This document shows positions 24,750-32,579 of a stretch of 32,579 nt of DNA, one piece after another. The stretch's first letter is position 1. Each line of letters begins with the position of its first letter. The stretch covers positions 1-32,579 of the forward strand of contig BEHK01000015.1 of the NCBI GenBank assembly GCA_002898775.1, read 5' to 3'. The position numbers were made by a program, and so were the translations under genes. This DNA is from a bacterium HR08. GTDB taxonomy: Bacteria; Acidobacteriota; Blastocatellia; HR10. The notes under the pieces are model-generated. The model had not been told where the DNA came from. It did not search any database and was given only the letters and a program-made list of their open reading frames with translations.

Positions 24750-24764
24750 GATCGCGCGATCTCA
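24747..24764. repeat. 18-bp perfect palindrome joining the stop codons of two convergent genes
   Basis: TGAGATCGCGCGATCTCA equals its own reverse complement. Its first three bases are the TGA stop of the SnoaL-like gene and its last three, read on the minus strand, are the TGA stop of dtd. As RNA it gives a 7-bp stem with a GCGC loop. No T-run follows in either direction, so termination function is only a suggestion. Confidence 0.5.
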
Positions 24765-25211
24765 AAACTGCTTGCGACTATCCAGAAGCAGCGTGACTGG
24801 ACCGACGTTCACCAGCTCGACGTCCATCATCTCCTGAAAGATCCCGGTCTCCACGCGCGGGCCATACTGGCGGGCCTTCTCGACGAAGTACTCATAGAGG
24901 GCGCGCGCGCGCTCGGGGGGAGCAGCCTCAGAATACGAGGGACGTCGGCCTCGCCGACAATCGCCGTAAAGGGTGAATTGCGAGACGACGAGCATCTCCC
25001 CGCCGACTTCCAGAAGCGAACGGTTCATCTTCCCCGCGTCGTCCTCGAAGATGCGCAGGTGGACGATCTTCTCAGCGAGATACTCCGCGTCGGCCTCCGT
25101 ATCATCTCGGCCAACGCCGAGCAGAACGAGAAGGCCGCGCCCGATCTCTCCGACCGCGCGGCCACCGACGCGCACGCGCGCGCAAGCGACACGTTGGACA
25201 ACGGCTCGCAC
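24762..25211 (-). CDS. dtd: D-aminoacyl-tRNA deacylase
   Basis: The product is 149 residues, the usual length of DTD, which hydrolyses D-aminoacyl-tRNAs and recycles tRNA in the cytoplasm. The family signatures are MRAVVQRV at the N-terminus, [18 protein letters not shown] at 77-94, and the Gly-cisPro motif GPVT at 137-140 (NVGPVT here; many homologues have an N.GPVT with other second residues). The start is a GTG at 25211 with GGAG six to nine bases before it. It follows the FtsX-type permease stop by 60 bp on the same strand and may be read through from the efflux cluster, although its role is not obviously related to export. Confidence 0.5.
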   Translation of the reverse strand: MRAVVQRVACARVRVGGRAVGEIGRGLLVLLGVGRDDTEADAEYLAEKIVHLRIFEDDAGKMNRSLLEVGGEMLVVSQFTLYGDCRRGRRPSYSEAAPPERARALYEYFVEKARQYGPRVETGIFQEMMDVELVNVGPVTLLLDSRKQF

Positions 25212-26439
25212 CGGCTCCGGTCCTCGTGGAGATCTCGCTGGGGTCCCCTGTCCGGAACCCCAGCCATGAGCTCATTCGTAGCGCAACGCCTCAATGGGAT
25301 CGAGTGAAGCGGCCTTATGGGCCGGGTAATATCCGAAGAAGATGCCCACGGCCGCCGCGAAGCCAAATGAGATGACCATCGAGAGCGGAGAGACGAGCGT
25401 CGGCCAGCCGAGCACGCGCGAGATGCCCACCGAGAGTCCGACGCCCAGAAGAAGCCCGATTATCCCCCCCATCAAGCAGAGGACCAGCGACTCGGTCAGA
25501 AACTGCACGCGAATATGGCCGGGGCGCGCTCCGACGGCCATACGGATGCCGATCTCGCGCGTGCGCTCGGTCACCGACACGAGCATGATGTTCATGATGC
25601 CGATGCCCCCGACAATGAGCGAGACGGCGGCGATGCTGCCCAACAGCAAGGTCATCACGCGGTTGGTCTGTTCGGCCGCTTCGGCGATCTCCGTCATATT
25701 CCGAACCATGAAATCGTCCTGCCCGGGAGGCGTCTTATGGCGTTGCCGCAGCAGTTCGGTCACCTGCTGCTCGCCCGCCGTCGCCGCCGTTGGCGAGACG
25801 AACGAGATCATGATGGCATTGACCGAGAGAATCTGCTGCCCGAGCAGCTTCTTCTGCACCGTCGTGTAGGGCATGACGATGACGTCATCCTGATCCTGCC
25901 CCATCACGGATTGCCCCTTCGAGGCGAGGACGCCGATCACGCGGAAAGGGAGATTCCGAATGCGAATGGTCTGCCCGACCGGACTGAGGCCTTGAAAGAG
26001 ATTGTCCACCACGGTCTTGCCGAGCACGACGACGCGCGCGGCGGCGCGCACATCGCCCTCGTTGAAGAACTCGCCCTCCTGAACGGGCCAATTCCGAATC
26101 GCGGGGAACTTCTCATTGGTCCCCTGGATCGAGGTGAACCAGTTCTGATTCCCGAAGACGACCTGCGCCGAGGCCCGCACGATCGGAGAGGCCGCCCGAA
26201 CGAGCGGGATCTCGCGCTCGATCGCCTCAGCATCCTCGGCCGTGAGCGTGGCGGCGGCTCCGGCGCCCAAGCGCACACCGCCCCACATGCGGCTCCCGGC
26301 CCAGACGAACATGACGTTGGTCCCCATGCTCTGAATCTGGTCCTTGACCATCGCCTGAGCCCCCTGACCGATGGAGACCATGGCGATGACGGCCCCGACG
26401 CCAATGATGATACCGAGCATCGTGAGCGTCGAGCGCAGC

Positions 26440-27315
<876 letters not shown>

Positions 27316-27385
27316 GTGAACGCCCCTCCTCACGAAGGTGACCTCGCGAGAGCTCCGGCGAAGCCCCACGCGAATGCCCCCATTA

Positions 27386-29209
27386 TCACCGGCGCATGCC
27401 ACCACCGGCCGGTCGCGGCGGACCGAAGCCGACGGGCCGACCGAAGGGCGAGGGCGGGCCACTCGACTGTTGCGCGGGCGCCTGTGACGTGTCGCCGATG
27501 ATGACCTGGTCTCCCTCCTTCACCTCCCCCGTGATGACTTCCGTGTATACCCCATCAGTGATCCCCAGCAGGACCCGCCGCGGCTCGGGCCTCCTCTGCG
27601 CCGAGAGCACCCAGACAATGGCCGGACGAACGCGACTGGTCTCACGCGGCGCCGGGAAGCGCAGTTTCTCCGCCGGATCCCACAATTGCCCCGGCGCCAG
27701 CGTCACCGAAGAAGCTGGGCCCCGCGAGCCCCTCGGTCGAGCCGAAGCCAACGAGGGCCCTTCACCTTCGCCACGAAGACGCTGGAAACTCTCACGAATC
27801 CTCTGCCGTTCGGCTTCGGGCAACGCGCGCATCTTCTCCAAGAGCGCGCGCCGCTCCTCCGGCGCTAAATTCGGATCGCGCAGTTGCCGGACCAAAGCCG
27901 CCGCTTCCGGCGAAAGTCCGGGGATCCCCGCCGAAGCCTGCCCCAGCTCCCGCCCGACCTGAGGACGCGCTCCCGACGCCCGCTCAGAACGCCCCGGAGG
28001 CGCCGACGAAGACTCCGCTCGCTTCTCCTCAGACGGTTGAGGCGGTCGCAGCGGCGGTCCCTGCCGCAAGAGCTCCATCACCTTCTCTCGCGTGACGCCC
28101 GGCGGCACATAGCGAAGCGCCGCATTCGGCACGCGCAAGACGTTCTCCCGCTGATCCACCGTGATGGTGATATTGGCCGTCATCCCCGGTTTGAGCTTCA
28201 GGTCGGGATTGTCCACGGCGATGATCACGCTGTACGTCACAACGTTCTGCACCGTCTGCGGGTTCAGCCGAATCTCCTGAATTCGCCCGATGAACGTATC
28301 GTTGGGATACGCGTCCACGGTGAAGCGCACCTCCACGGCCTCGGAGATCTTCCCGATGTCGGCCTCATCCACGTTCGCATGGACCTGCATCTTCGTCAGA
28401 TCGTTGGCGATGACAAAGAGCGTAGGCGCCTGCAAGCTCGCCGCGACTGTCTGCCCGACATCCACGTTGCGCGAGATGACGACCCCATCCACCGGCGAAT
28501 AGATGTTCGTGTACTCCAGATTGACCTGAGCGCGATTGACCTCCGCGCGCGCCTGCTCGACCTGAGCCTTCGCCTGCTCCAGTTGCGCCTCGGTGGCGCG
28601 AATCTGCGCCCGCACCTGTTGCACCGCCGCGAGCGCCTGATTGTATCGGGCCCGCGCCGAATCGGCATTCGCCTTGGCGTTGTCGTATTCGTTCTGCGAG
28701 AGCACGCCGCCTCGCATCAGCTCTGTATAGCGGCGCAGGATGAGATTGGCATTCTCCATGGCGACGCGCGCGGCCTCCAGATTCGCCTCGGCCGCCGCCA
28801 GATTCGCCCGTTGCGTGTTCAACTCGGCTTCTACTGTGCGCACCCGGGCTTCGGCCGCCGCCAGATTCGCCCGCGCGTTCTCCAACTGCGCCTCGAAATT
28901 GCGCGGATCAATCTTCGCCAGCAACTGCCCGCGTTTGACGACGGAGTTGAAATCCGCGTAGAGGGCTTGAATCTGCCCGGAGACCTGACTCCCCACCTGA
29001 ACCGTCACGACCGCTTGAACCGTCCCCGTCGCGTTCACGACGTTGCGCACAGGCCCGCGATCGACGGGCGCGGTGAAGAACTCACTCGCAGCCGCCCGCT
29101 GTCGGAAGACCGTCAGTGAGAGAACCCCTCCGACGACGACCACAAGGGCCAGCACGAGGATCACCATCCGCTTTTTCGTCACCCACGCTTTCACGCTTCC
29201 CAATACCAT
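27386..29209 (-). CDS. MacA-like periplasmic adaptor (HlyD family) with a large inserted segment
   Basis: The product is 607 residues from the ATG at 29209, five bases after the stop of the Spy/CpxP-like gene. The N-terminal membrane anchor is at about 15-34. A split lipoyl domain ([32 protein letters not shown]) is interrupted by a long alpha-helical hairpin at about 103-235 with repeated RANLAAAEA elements, closed by [20 protein letters not shown]. Beta-barrel and membrane-proximal domains follow. Ordinary MacA proteins are about 370-400 residues; this one has roughly 150 extra residues (about 375-525) between [10 protein letters not shown] and [18 protein letters not shown]. The insert is Pro/Ser-rich with a helical core at 432-483. 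The C-terminus is Gly/Pro-rich ([13 protein letters not shown]). It links the inner-membrane transporter to an outer-membrane factor; no TolC-like gene is in the window. Confidence 0.5.
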   Translation of the reverse strand: MVLGSVKAWVTKKRMVILVLALVVVVGGVLSLTVFRQRAAASEFFTAPVDRGPVRNVVNATGTVQAVVTVQVGSQVSGQIQALYADFNSVVKRGQLLAKIDPRNFEAQLENARANLAAAEARVRTVEAELNTQRANLAAAEANLEAARVAMENANLILRRYTELMRGGVLSQNEYDNAKANADSARARYNQALAAVQQVRAQIRATEAQLEQAKAQVEQARAEVNRAQVNLEYTNIYSPVDGVVISRNVDVGQTVAASLQAPTLFVIANDLTKMQVHANVDEADIGKISEAVEVRFTVDAYPNDTFIGRIQEIRLNPQTVQNVVTYSVIIAVDNPDLKLKPGMTANITITVDQRENVLRVPNAALRYVPPGVTREKVMELLRQGPPLRPPQPSEEKRAESSSAPPGRSERASGARPQVGRELGQASAGIPGLSPEAAALVRQLRDPNLAPEERRALLEKMRALPEAERQRIRESFQRLRGEGEGPSLASARPRGSRGPASSVTLAPGQLWDPAEKLRFPAPRETSRVRPAIVWVLSAQRRPEPRRVLLGITDGVYTEVITGEVKEGDQVIIGDTSQAPAQQSSGPPSPFGRPVGFGPPRPAGGGMRR

Positions 29210-29213
29210 AGGC

Positions 29214-29633
29214 TCATTGCTCCTTTGGCCCATCTCGACGATGACGCTCCCGCTCCTCATCCATGCGTCGCATCAGCTCATCAAACTTGGCCTGCTGCTC
29301 CGGCGTCAGCACGGCCCGCAATCGCTCGCGCGAGCGACGACGAATGTCCTCAAATCGCGGCCGCATCTCATTACGAAGTTGTAGAAATTCCTGCCGCGTC
29401 TCATCGAGAATGCGTCGCACCTGCTCCGTCTGCTCCGGAGTGAGTCCCAACTCCTTGATGAGATACTGCAGATGCCGTTCGCGCGCGCTCTCCCCGCGCG
29501 GCGGCCCCGTGGGGCTGCGTCCTCGGACACCCTGCTGATAAAATTCCATCGCCAGGGCGCCCAGAGCCACTCCGAGCGCGAAGACGCCCAAGACCGTTAA
29601 GCGAGCCCGCCATGAGCCGTTTCGAAAAGTCAT
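29214..29633 (-). CDS. Spy/CpxP-like periplasmic sensor protein
   Basis: The product is 139 residues with an N-terminal membrane segment (about 11-29, LTVLGVFALGVALGALAMEF), probably an anchor. The periplasmic part is helical and has two LTPEQ motifs (LTPEQTEQVRRILDETRQEF and VLTPEQQAKFDELMRRMDEE), the signature of the CpxP/Spy/ZraP heavy-metal-sensor family. These act as periplasmic chaperones or signal relays that sense envelope stress or metals. The ATG at 29633 overlaps the anti-sigma stop by four bases (ATGA), and the stop lies 4 bp before the adaptor start. In this context it probably modulates the sigma/anti-sigma pair or guards the pump; that is inference. Confidence 0.5.
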   Translation of the reverse strand: MTFRNGSWRARLTVLGVFALGVALGALAMEFYQQGVRGRSPTGPPRGESARERHLQYLIKELGLTPEQTEQVRRILDETRQEFLQLRNEMRPRFEDIRRRSRERLRAVLTPEQQAKFDELMRRMDEERERHRRDGPKEQ

Positions 29634-30124
29634 CTCGACTCCCGCGACTCGGCCACCAGAGCGCCCAGAACGCTATCCTGATTCAGCTCCTCCTCTCCGG
29701 CGAAGACCAAGCGCTCGGCTTCGGAGAAGTTCCGCTCCATCAGCGCTGAGACGAAATCCCGGCGCCCGCTCGGAATCTGTTGATGAACGTAAATGTTCAC
29801 GCCGACAAGGAGGATGAGGACGATCGTCGCCGTCAGGGCGATGCTCGCCGAGAACGCTCGCACGGCTTCCCAGAAGGGGAAGACCGGTCGAGCGCGCTGC
29901 CGCCGCACTTGCGCGCTCACGCGCGCATAGAGGGAGGGATCCGGATCAACCACGTCCGTTCGGGTCGCCTGCAGCAACATGCGCCTGAGCGCCCACAGGC
30001 GCGCTTCCTCCTCGCAGCTTGGACACTGCCGGAGATGCGCCCGGACCGCTTCTCGCTCAGCGCGATCCTCGGCCCCGATCCGAGCCCATGCCATCAGATG
30101 TCGTCGAACATCTCGGCAGGTCAT
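29630..30124 (-). CDS. zf-HC2-type anti-sigma factor
   Basis: The product is 164 residues. The zinc-binding anti-sigma motif H-x3-C-x2-C is present as His30, Cys34 and Cys37 (HLRQCPSC); Cys3 probably supplies the fourth ligand. One membrane segment lies at about 92-114 (SIALTATIVLILLVGVNIYV), leaving a C-terminal extracytoplasmic tail of about 50 residues with a Glu-rich segment (FSEAERLVFAGEEELNQ). The domain order matches membrane-bound ZAS anti-sigma factors that hold an ECF sigma at the inner membrane until a signal releases it. The ATG at 30124 overlaps the sigma stop by four bases, and its stop overlaps the Spy/CpxP-like start likewise, giving strong translational coupling. Confidence 0.5.
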   Translation of the reverse strand: MTCRDVRRHLMAWARIGAEDRAEREAVRAHLRQCPSCEEEARLWALRRMLLQATRTDVVDPDPSLYARVSAQVRRQRARPVFPFWEAVRAFSASIALTATIVLILLVGVNIYVHQQIPSGRRDFVSALMERNFSEAERLVFAGEEELNQDSVLGALVAESRESR

Positions 30125-30798
30125 CTCCCCTCAGCCCTTCGGGACGGCGGCCCCTCAGCTCGCGCCTTCGCCGCCGATGTGGGCCGCGCCGCCCGCAACA
30201 GGCGGCGCAACCGTTTATCCAATGCGCGACGCGCTCGAAACAGCCGAATCTTCACCTTCGACCGGGACCAGCCCATCAGGTCCCCAATCTCGGCCGTCGA
30301 GAGCCCATCGCGCTCATACAACAACATGACCAGACGATCCTCGGGCGAGAGCGTGGCCAGCAGCTTCTCGGCCACGGCCGCCGCGTCTTCGCTCTGCTGC
30401 TGCTGCTCGAACAATTCGAACGCCGGTTTCGCCAACGCCTCTTCCAACCACACCCGCTCGTCCTCGGCCAGATCCGCCAGGCTGAACTCCCGCCGCCGTT
30501 TCATCCGCCGGAGTTCATCATAGCACGCATTCACGGCAATTTTCATCAGCCACCGCTCGAAGGAGGCTCCCCGCCGATATGTGTGCAGCGCTTGATAAGC
30601 CTTCAGGAAGGTCTCCTGCGTGATGTCCTCCCGCATCTCCGGCTGGCGGAAGAACCGCCCGGCCACATTGTAGACAGTCCGACCGTAGCGCTTGACCAGC
30701 ACTTCGAAAGCCTCCGCATCGCCCGCCAGACTCCGCTCGACCAGCTCCTCGTCGTCGGGCACAAGCTCGCTCGCCGAATTGCGCGTCTCCGCCACCAC
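30121..30798 (-). CDS. ECF RNA polymerase sigma factor
   Basis: The product is 225 residues if initiated at the GTG at 30798 (a second GTG follows at once, and another at codon 13, 30762, is possible). Region 2 is at about 28-98 (EAFEVLVKRYGRTVYNVAGRFF, then DITQETFLKAYQAL and FERWLMKIAVNACYDELR). Region 4 is at about 145-197 (LSPEDRLVMLLYERDGLSTAEIGDLMGWSRSKVKIRLFRARRAL), with no region 3, as in ECF (group IV) sigma factors. It directs RNA polymerase to its own regulon, probably including this operon, and is held by the zf-HC2 protein encoded next. No promoter of clear ECF type was established upstream: a GGAACC lies at 30833-30828, but no matching -10. Confidence 0.5.
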   Translation of the reverse strand: MVAETRNSASELVPDDEELVERSLAGDAEAFEVLVKRYGRTVYNVAGRFFRQPEMREDITQETFLKAYQALHTYRRGASFERWLMKIAVNACYDELRRMKRRREFSLADLAEDERVWLEEALAKPAFELFEQQQQSEDAAAVAEKLLATLSPEDRLVMLLYERDGLSTAEIGDLMGWSRSKVKIRLFRARRALDKRLRRLLRAARPTSAAKARAEGPPSRRAEGR

Positions 30799-30875
30799 GC
30801 TCTATACAACTCGGCTTGTGCCATCTTGGTTCCCAAACCGTAGTACGTTGGGCCAAGAGGTCCCGGTTACGCCTC

Positions 30876-30896
30876 CTCCCCCTAAGAGGGGGGGAG
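30876..30896. repeat. Hairpin-forming inverted repeat between the M16 and ECF sigma genes
   Basis: CTCCCCC (30876-30882) and GGGGGAG (30890-30896) form a 7-bp, G-C-rich stem with a 7-nt loop, seven bases beyond the M16 peptidase stop on the minus strand. There is no T-run, so it may be a transcript-end structure of low or uncertain efficiency. Confidence 0.5.
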
Positions 30897-30902
30897 AGCC
30901 CC

Positions 30903-32579
30903 TCACGCCTGATATTCCCCAGCGATCACCGTGATGAGCCGCTCCGGATGAAAGTAGGTGCGAATCGCCGCGTTCACTTCGTCTTGCGTGAGCGCGCGGA
31001 CGTCGTCCGGGAGACGATCCAGATAAGACGGTCCGAACCCGAAGACCTCGGCCAGAAGCAACTGCGCGGCAATCCCGGCGTTGGTCCCCAGCCCGACCAG
31101 GAATGATCCCACGAAGGCCGACTTCTCATCCTCCAGTTCCTGCTGTGTGATCCCCTCGGCCACATAGCGGGTGAGCACGTCCAGTGTCGACGCCACAGCA
31201 CGCTCCACGTTCTCCGGATTGACCGTCACACTCACCGCCCACGGTCCGTCCAGGAAGCTCGGCTCAAGGAAGCGCGAGACAATACCATAGGTGAGCCCCT
31301 CCTGATCCCGCACCCGCACGCCCAAGCGGGAGGAAAGGGTGGAATATCCAAGCGCCGCATTGGCGATGATCGCCGCAAGATAGTCCGGATCCGTGCGCCG
31401 CAATCGCCCGGCATGCCCGAGGACGATGTCCACATTCGCCTTATCCGGCATGTAGATGACCTCGCGACGCGAGGCCTCGGGCAAAGGCGCGCGCGGCATT
31501 CGCGCCCACAGCGCGCGCGGGTCCTCGCTCTCGGTCGCTTCGATCGGCCAATCGCCGAATTCCCGCTCGATCTCCCGCCCGATCTCCTCGGCCCTGACGT
31601 CCCCGACGACCACCAGCACCAGATGGCGCGGATCATAGTGCGCGCGGTAGAAACGGCGCACCTCCTCGACCGTCATCGCCTCCAAGCTCGCCACACGCTC
31701 AGAAGCCGGGCGCTCATAAAACGGGCTCGACCGCTCATAGATGAGCTGCGAGAAGCGCTCGAAGGCGCGCACGCTCGTGCTCTCCTGGCTCCGCCGAATT
31801 TGACCGATCATCTGCAGCGTGAGCTTCGAGAGCTCCTCCTCGGGAAAGGCCGGCTCTCGTAACACCTCGGCCAACGTCTCCAGCAAGCGTCCGACATCGT
31901 GACTGAGCGAGGTCGCGCTCACCATGACCAGGAACCGATTCGCGCCGATATGCATCTCAGCCCCAACATCCTCAAGCCATGCGGCGATCTCCAGCTTGCT
32001 TCGCCGCTCCGTCCCGCGCATCAGCATGGAGGCCGTCGCGGCGGCCACCTCTGGCCTCTCCGCTGGCTCGAAGGCCCGACCCGCGAAGAGCGCCGCACGA
32101 ATCTCCACCGTCGGATTCGCATGATTCTCCAGAACCAAGGCGCGAACCCCATTGGGGAGAGAGAAGCAGACCGTGCGCTCGGCAAAGGGCCGCCCATACT
32201 GAGGGGGCGCCGGATCCCCACCCGTTGTCTCCGGCGGCACCGAGAAGAACGCCGGACGATGAAGCGAGGCGACGTCGCCCTTGGACACCCCTGCCACGCT
32301 CCTTCCCGCATCCTTTGGGACGAACCACCCGACCGTGAGATTGTCCTCATGAAGATAGGCCCGAGCGACACGTTGCACGTCCTCAGTCGAGACCCGCCGC
32401 ACGTTCGGGACATACTCCACGAACCAACGCCAATCGGCGCTCGCTTCGGCCTCTCCCAGGGCGAAGGCGAAAGGCAAGGCTCCATCGCGCGCGTAAAAGG
32501 TATCGGCCTCGATCTTATTCTTGGCGCGCTCCAGCTCCGCCTCACTTACCCCCTCATCCTGCAGCCGCGCGATCTCCTC
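30903..32579 (-). CDS. M16-family (insulinase-like) peptidase, C-terminal 558 residues (5' end outside window)
   Basis: The frame is open to the right edge, so the start and the first M16 domain with its HxxEH zinc site lie outside. The visible part begins in the end of the first half (VSEAELERAKNKIEADTFYARDG) and then contains the second M16 repeat: FSLPNGVRALVLENH... LMRGTERRSKLEIAAWLEDVGAE... FYRAHYDPRHLVLVVVGDV... DQEGLTYGI.., and a substrate-contacting block typical of M16B enzymes. Second repeats normally lack the zinc motif, as here. The stop is at 30903-30905. Substrates are peptides or short proteins, and the protein probably acts outside the cytoplasm. It lies upstream of the ECF sigma gene on the same strand, 104 bp away, with a hairpin between, so it is probably a separate transcript. 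Confidence 0.5.
   Translation of the reverse strand, partial: EEIARLQDEGVSEAELERAKNKIEADTFYARDGALPFAFALGEAEASADWRWFVEYVPNVRRVSTEDVQRVARAYLHEDNLTVGWFVPKDAGRSVAGVSKGDVASLHRPAFFSVPPETTGGDPAPPQYGRPFAERTVCFSLPNGVRALVLENHANPTVEIRAALFAGRAFEPAERPEVAAATASMLMRGTERRSKLEIAAWLEDVGAEMHIGANRFLVMVSATSLSHDVGRLLETLAEVLREPAFPEEELSKLTLQMIGQIRRSQESTSVRAFERFSQLIYERSSPFYERPASERVASLEAMTVEEVRRFYRAHYDPRHLVLVVVGDVRAEEIGREIEREFGDWPIEATESEDPRALWARMPRAPLPEASRREVIYMPDKANVDIVLGHAGRLRRTDPDYLAAIIANAALGYSTLSSRLGVRVRDQEGLTYGIVSRFLEPSFLDGPWAVSVTVNPENVERAVASTLDVLTRYVAEGITQQELEDEKSAFVGSFLVGLGTNAGIAAQLLLAEVFGFGPSYLDRLPDDVRALTQDEVNAAIRTYFHPERLITVIAGEYQA

Noticed and set aside
30801-30833. ECF-type autoregulatory promoter (GGAACC at 30833-30828, TATAGA at 30806-30801) before the sigma gene
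   Set aside because: The spacing is 21 bp between those elements and no typical ECF -10 lies 16-17 bp after GGAACC. Attractive by context only.

Overview
The window is a GC-rich bacterial chromosomal segment (roughly 60% GC by eye) with 26 protein-coding genes and no RNA gene, insertion sequence, phage gene or CRISPR array that I can see. Twenty-two genes lie on the minus strand and four on the plus strand (3892, 7444, 21358 and 24336). The gene set suggests a member of the Acidobacteriota. The pointers are an Oar-like TonB-dependent receptor with a carboxypeptidase-regulatory-like N-terminus, a giant fused transporter-like/spermidine-synthase-like/TPR protein, a large M1/M16/S8/M20 peptidase complement, an archaeal-style ATP-dependent DNA ligase, and an ECF sigma/zf-HC2/MacAB cluster. 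This assignment is inference from gene content.

Layout. (1) 1-3730, minus: the N-terminal part of an M20-family hydrolase with altered metal-ligand motifs, then an Oar-like outer-membrane receptor, separated by a candidate terminator. (2) 3731-7647, plus: a divergent promoter region, the 1103-residue fusion protein, and a small basic orphan protein with the best promoter plus Shine-Dalgarno signal of the window. (3) 7694-14978, minus: truD, a DUF457/YdjM-like membrane protein, a DASS (SLC13) transporter, an ATP-dependent DNA ligase, an exported cyclophilin and a membrane-anchored protein, with a candidate promoter at 15001-15029. (4) 15097-16828, minus: DinB-fold protein, SCP2-like protein and a polytopic membrane protein, read from a strong promoter at 16872-16901. 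(5) 16929-21148, minus: an M1 aminopeptidase-like and an S8 subtilisin-like exported peptidase in tandem. (6) 21358-24749: a UbiD-family decarboxylase (plus), a membrane-anchored coiled-coil protein (minus) and a SnoaL/DUF4440-like protein (plus). (7) 24762-30798, minus: a tightly packed cluster running ECF sigma factor, zf-HC2 anti-sigma factor, Spy/CpxP-like periplasmic protein, MacA-like adaptor, MacB-like ATPase, FtsX/MacB permease and dtd. (8) 30903 to the right edge, minus: the C-terminal part of an M16 peptidase.

The most coherent system is the sigma/anti-sigma/periplasmic sensor/efflux cluster. Successive genes overlap by 4 bp at ATGA or are separated by a few bases. Its adaptor carries an inserted segment of about 150 residues containing a helical stretch that resembles the LTPEQ-type helices of the neighbouring Spy/CpxP-like protein. 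The rest of the window is mostly metabolic and envelope genes of recognisable families. No gap between genes exceeds 300 bp; the largest is 13494-13759.
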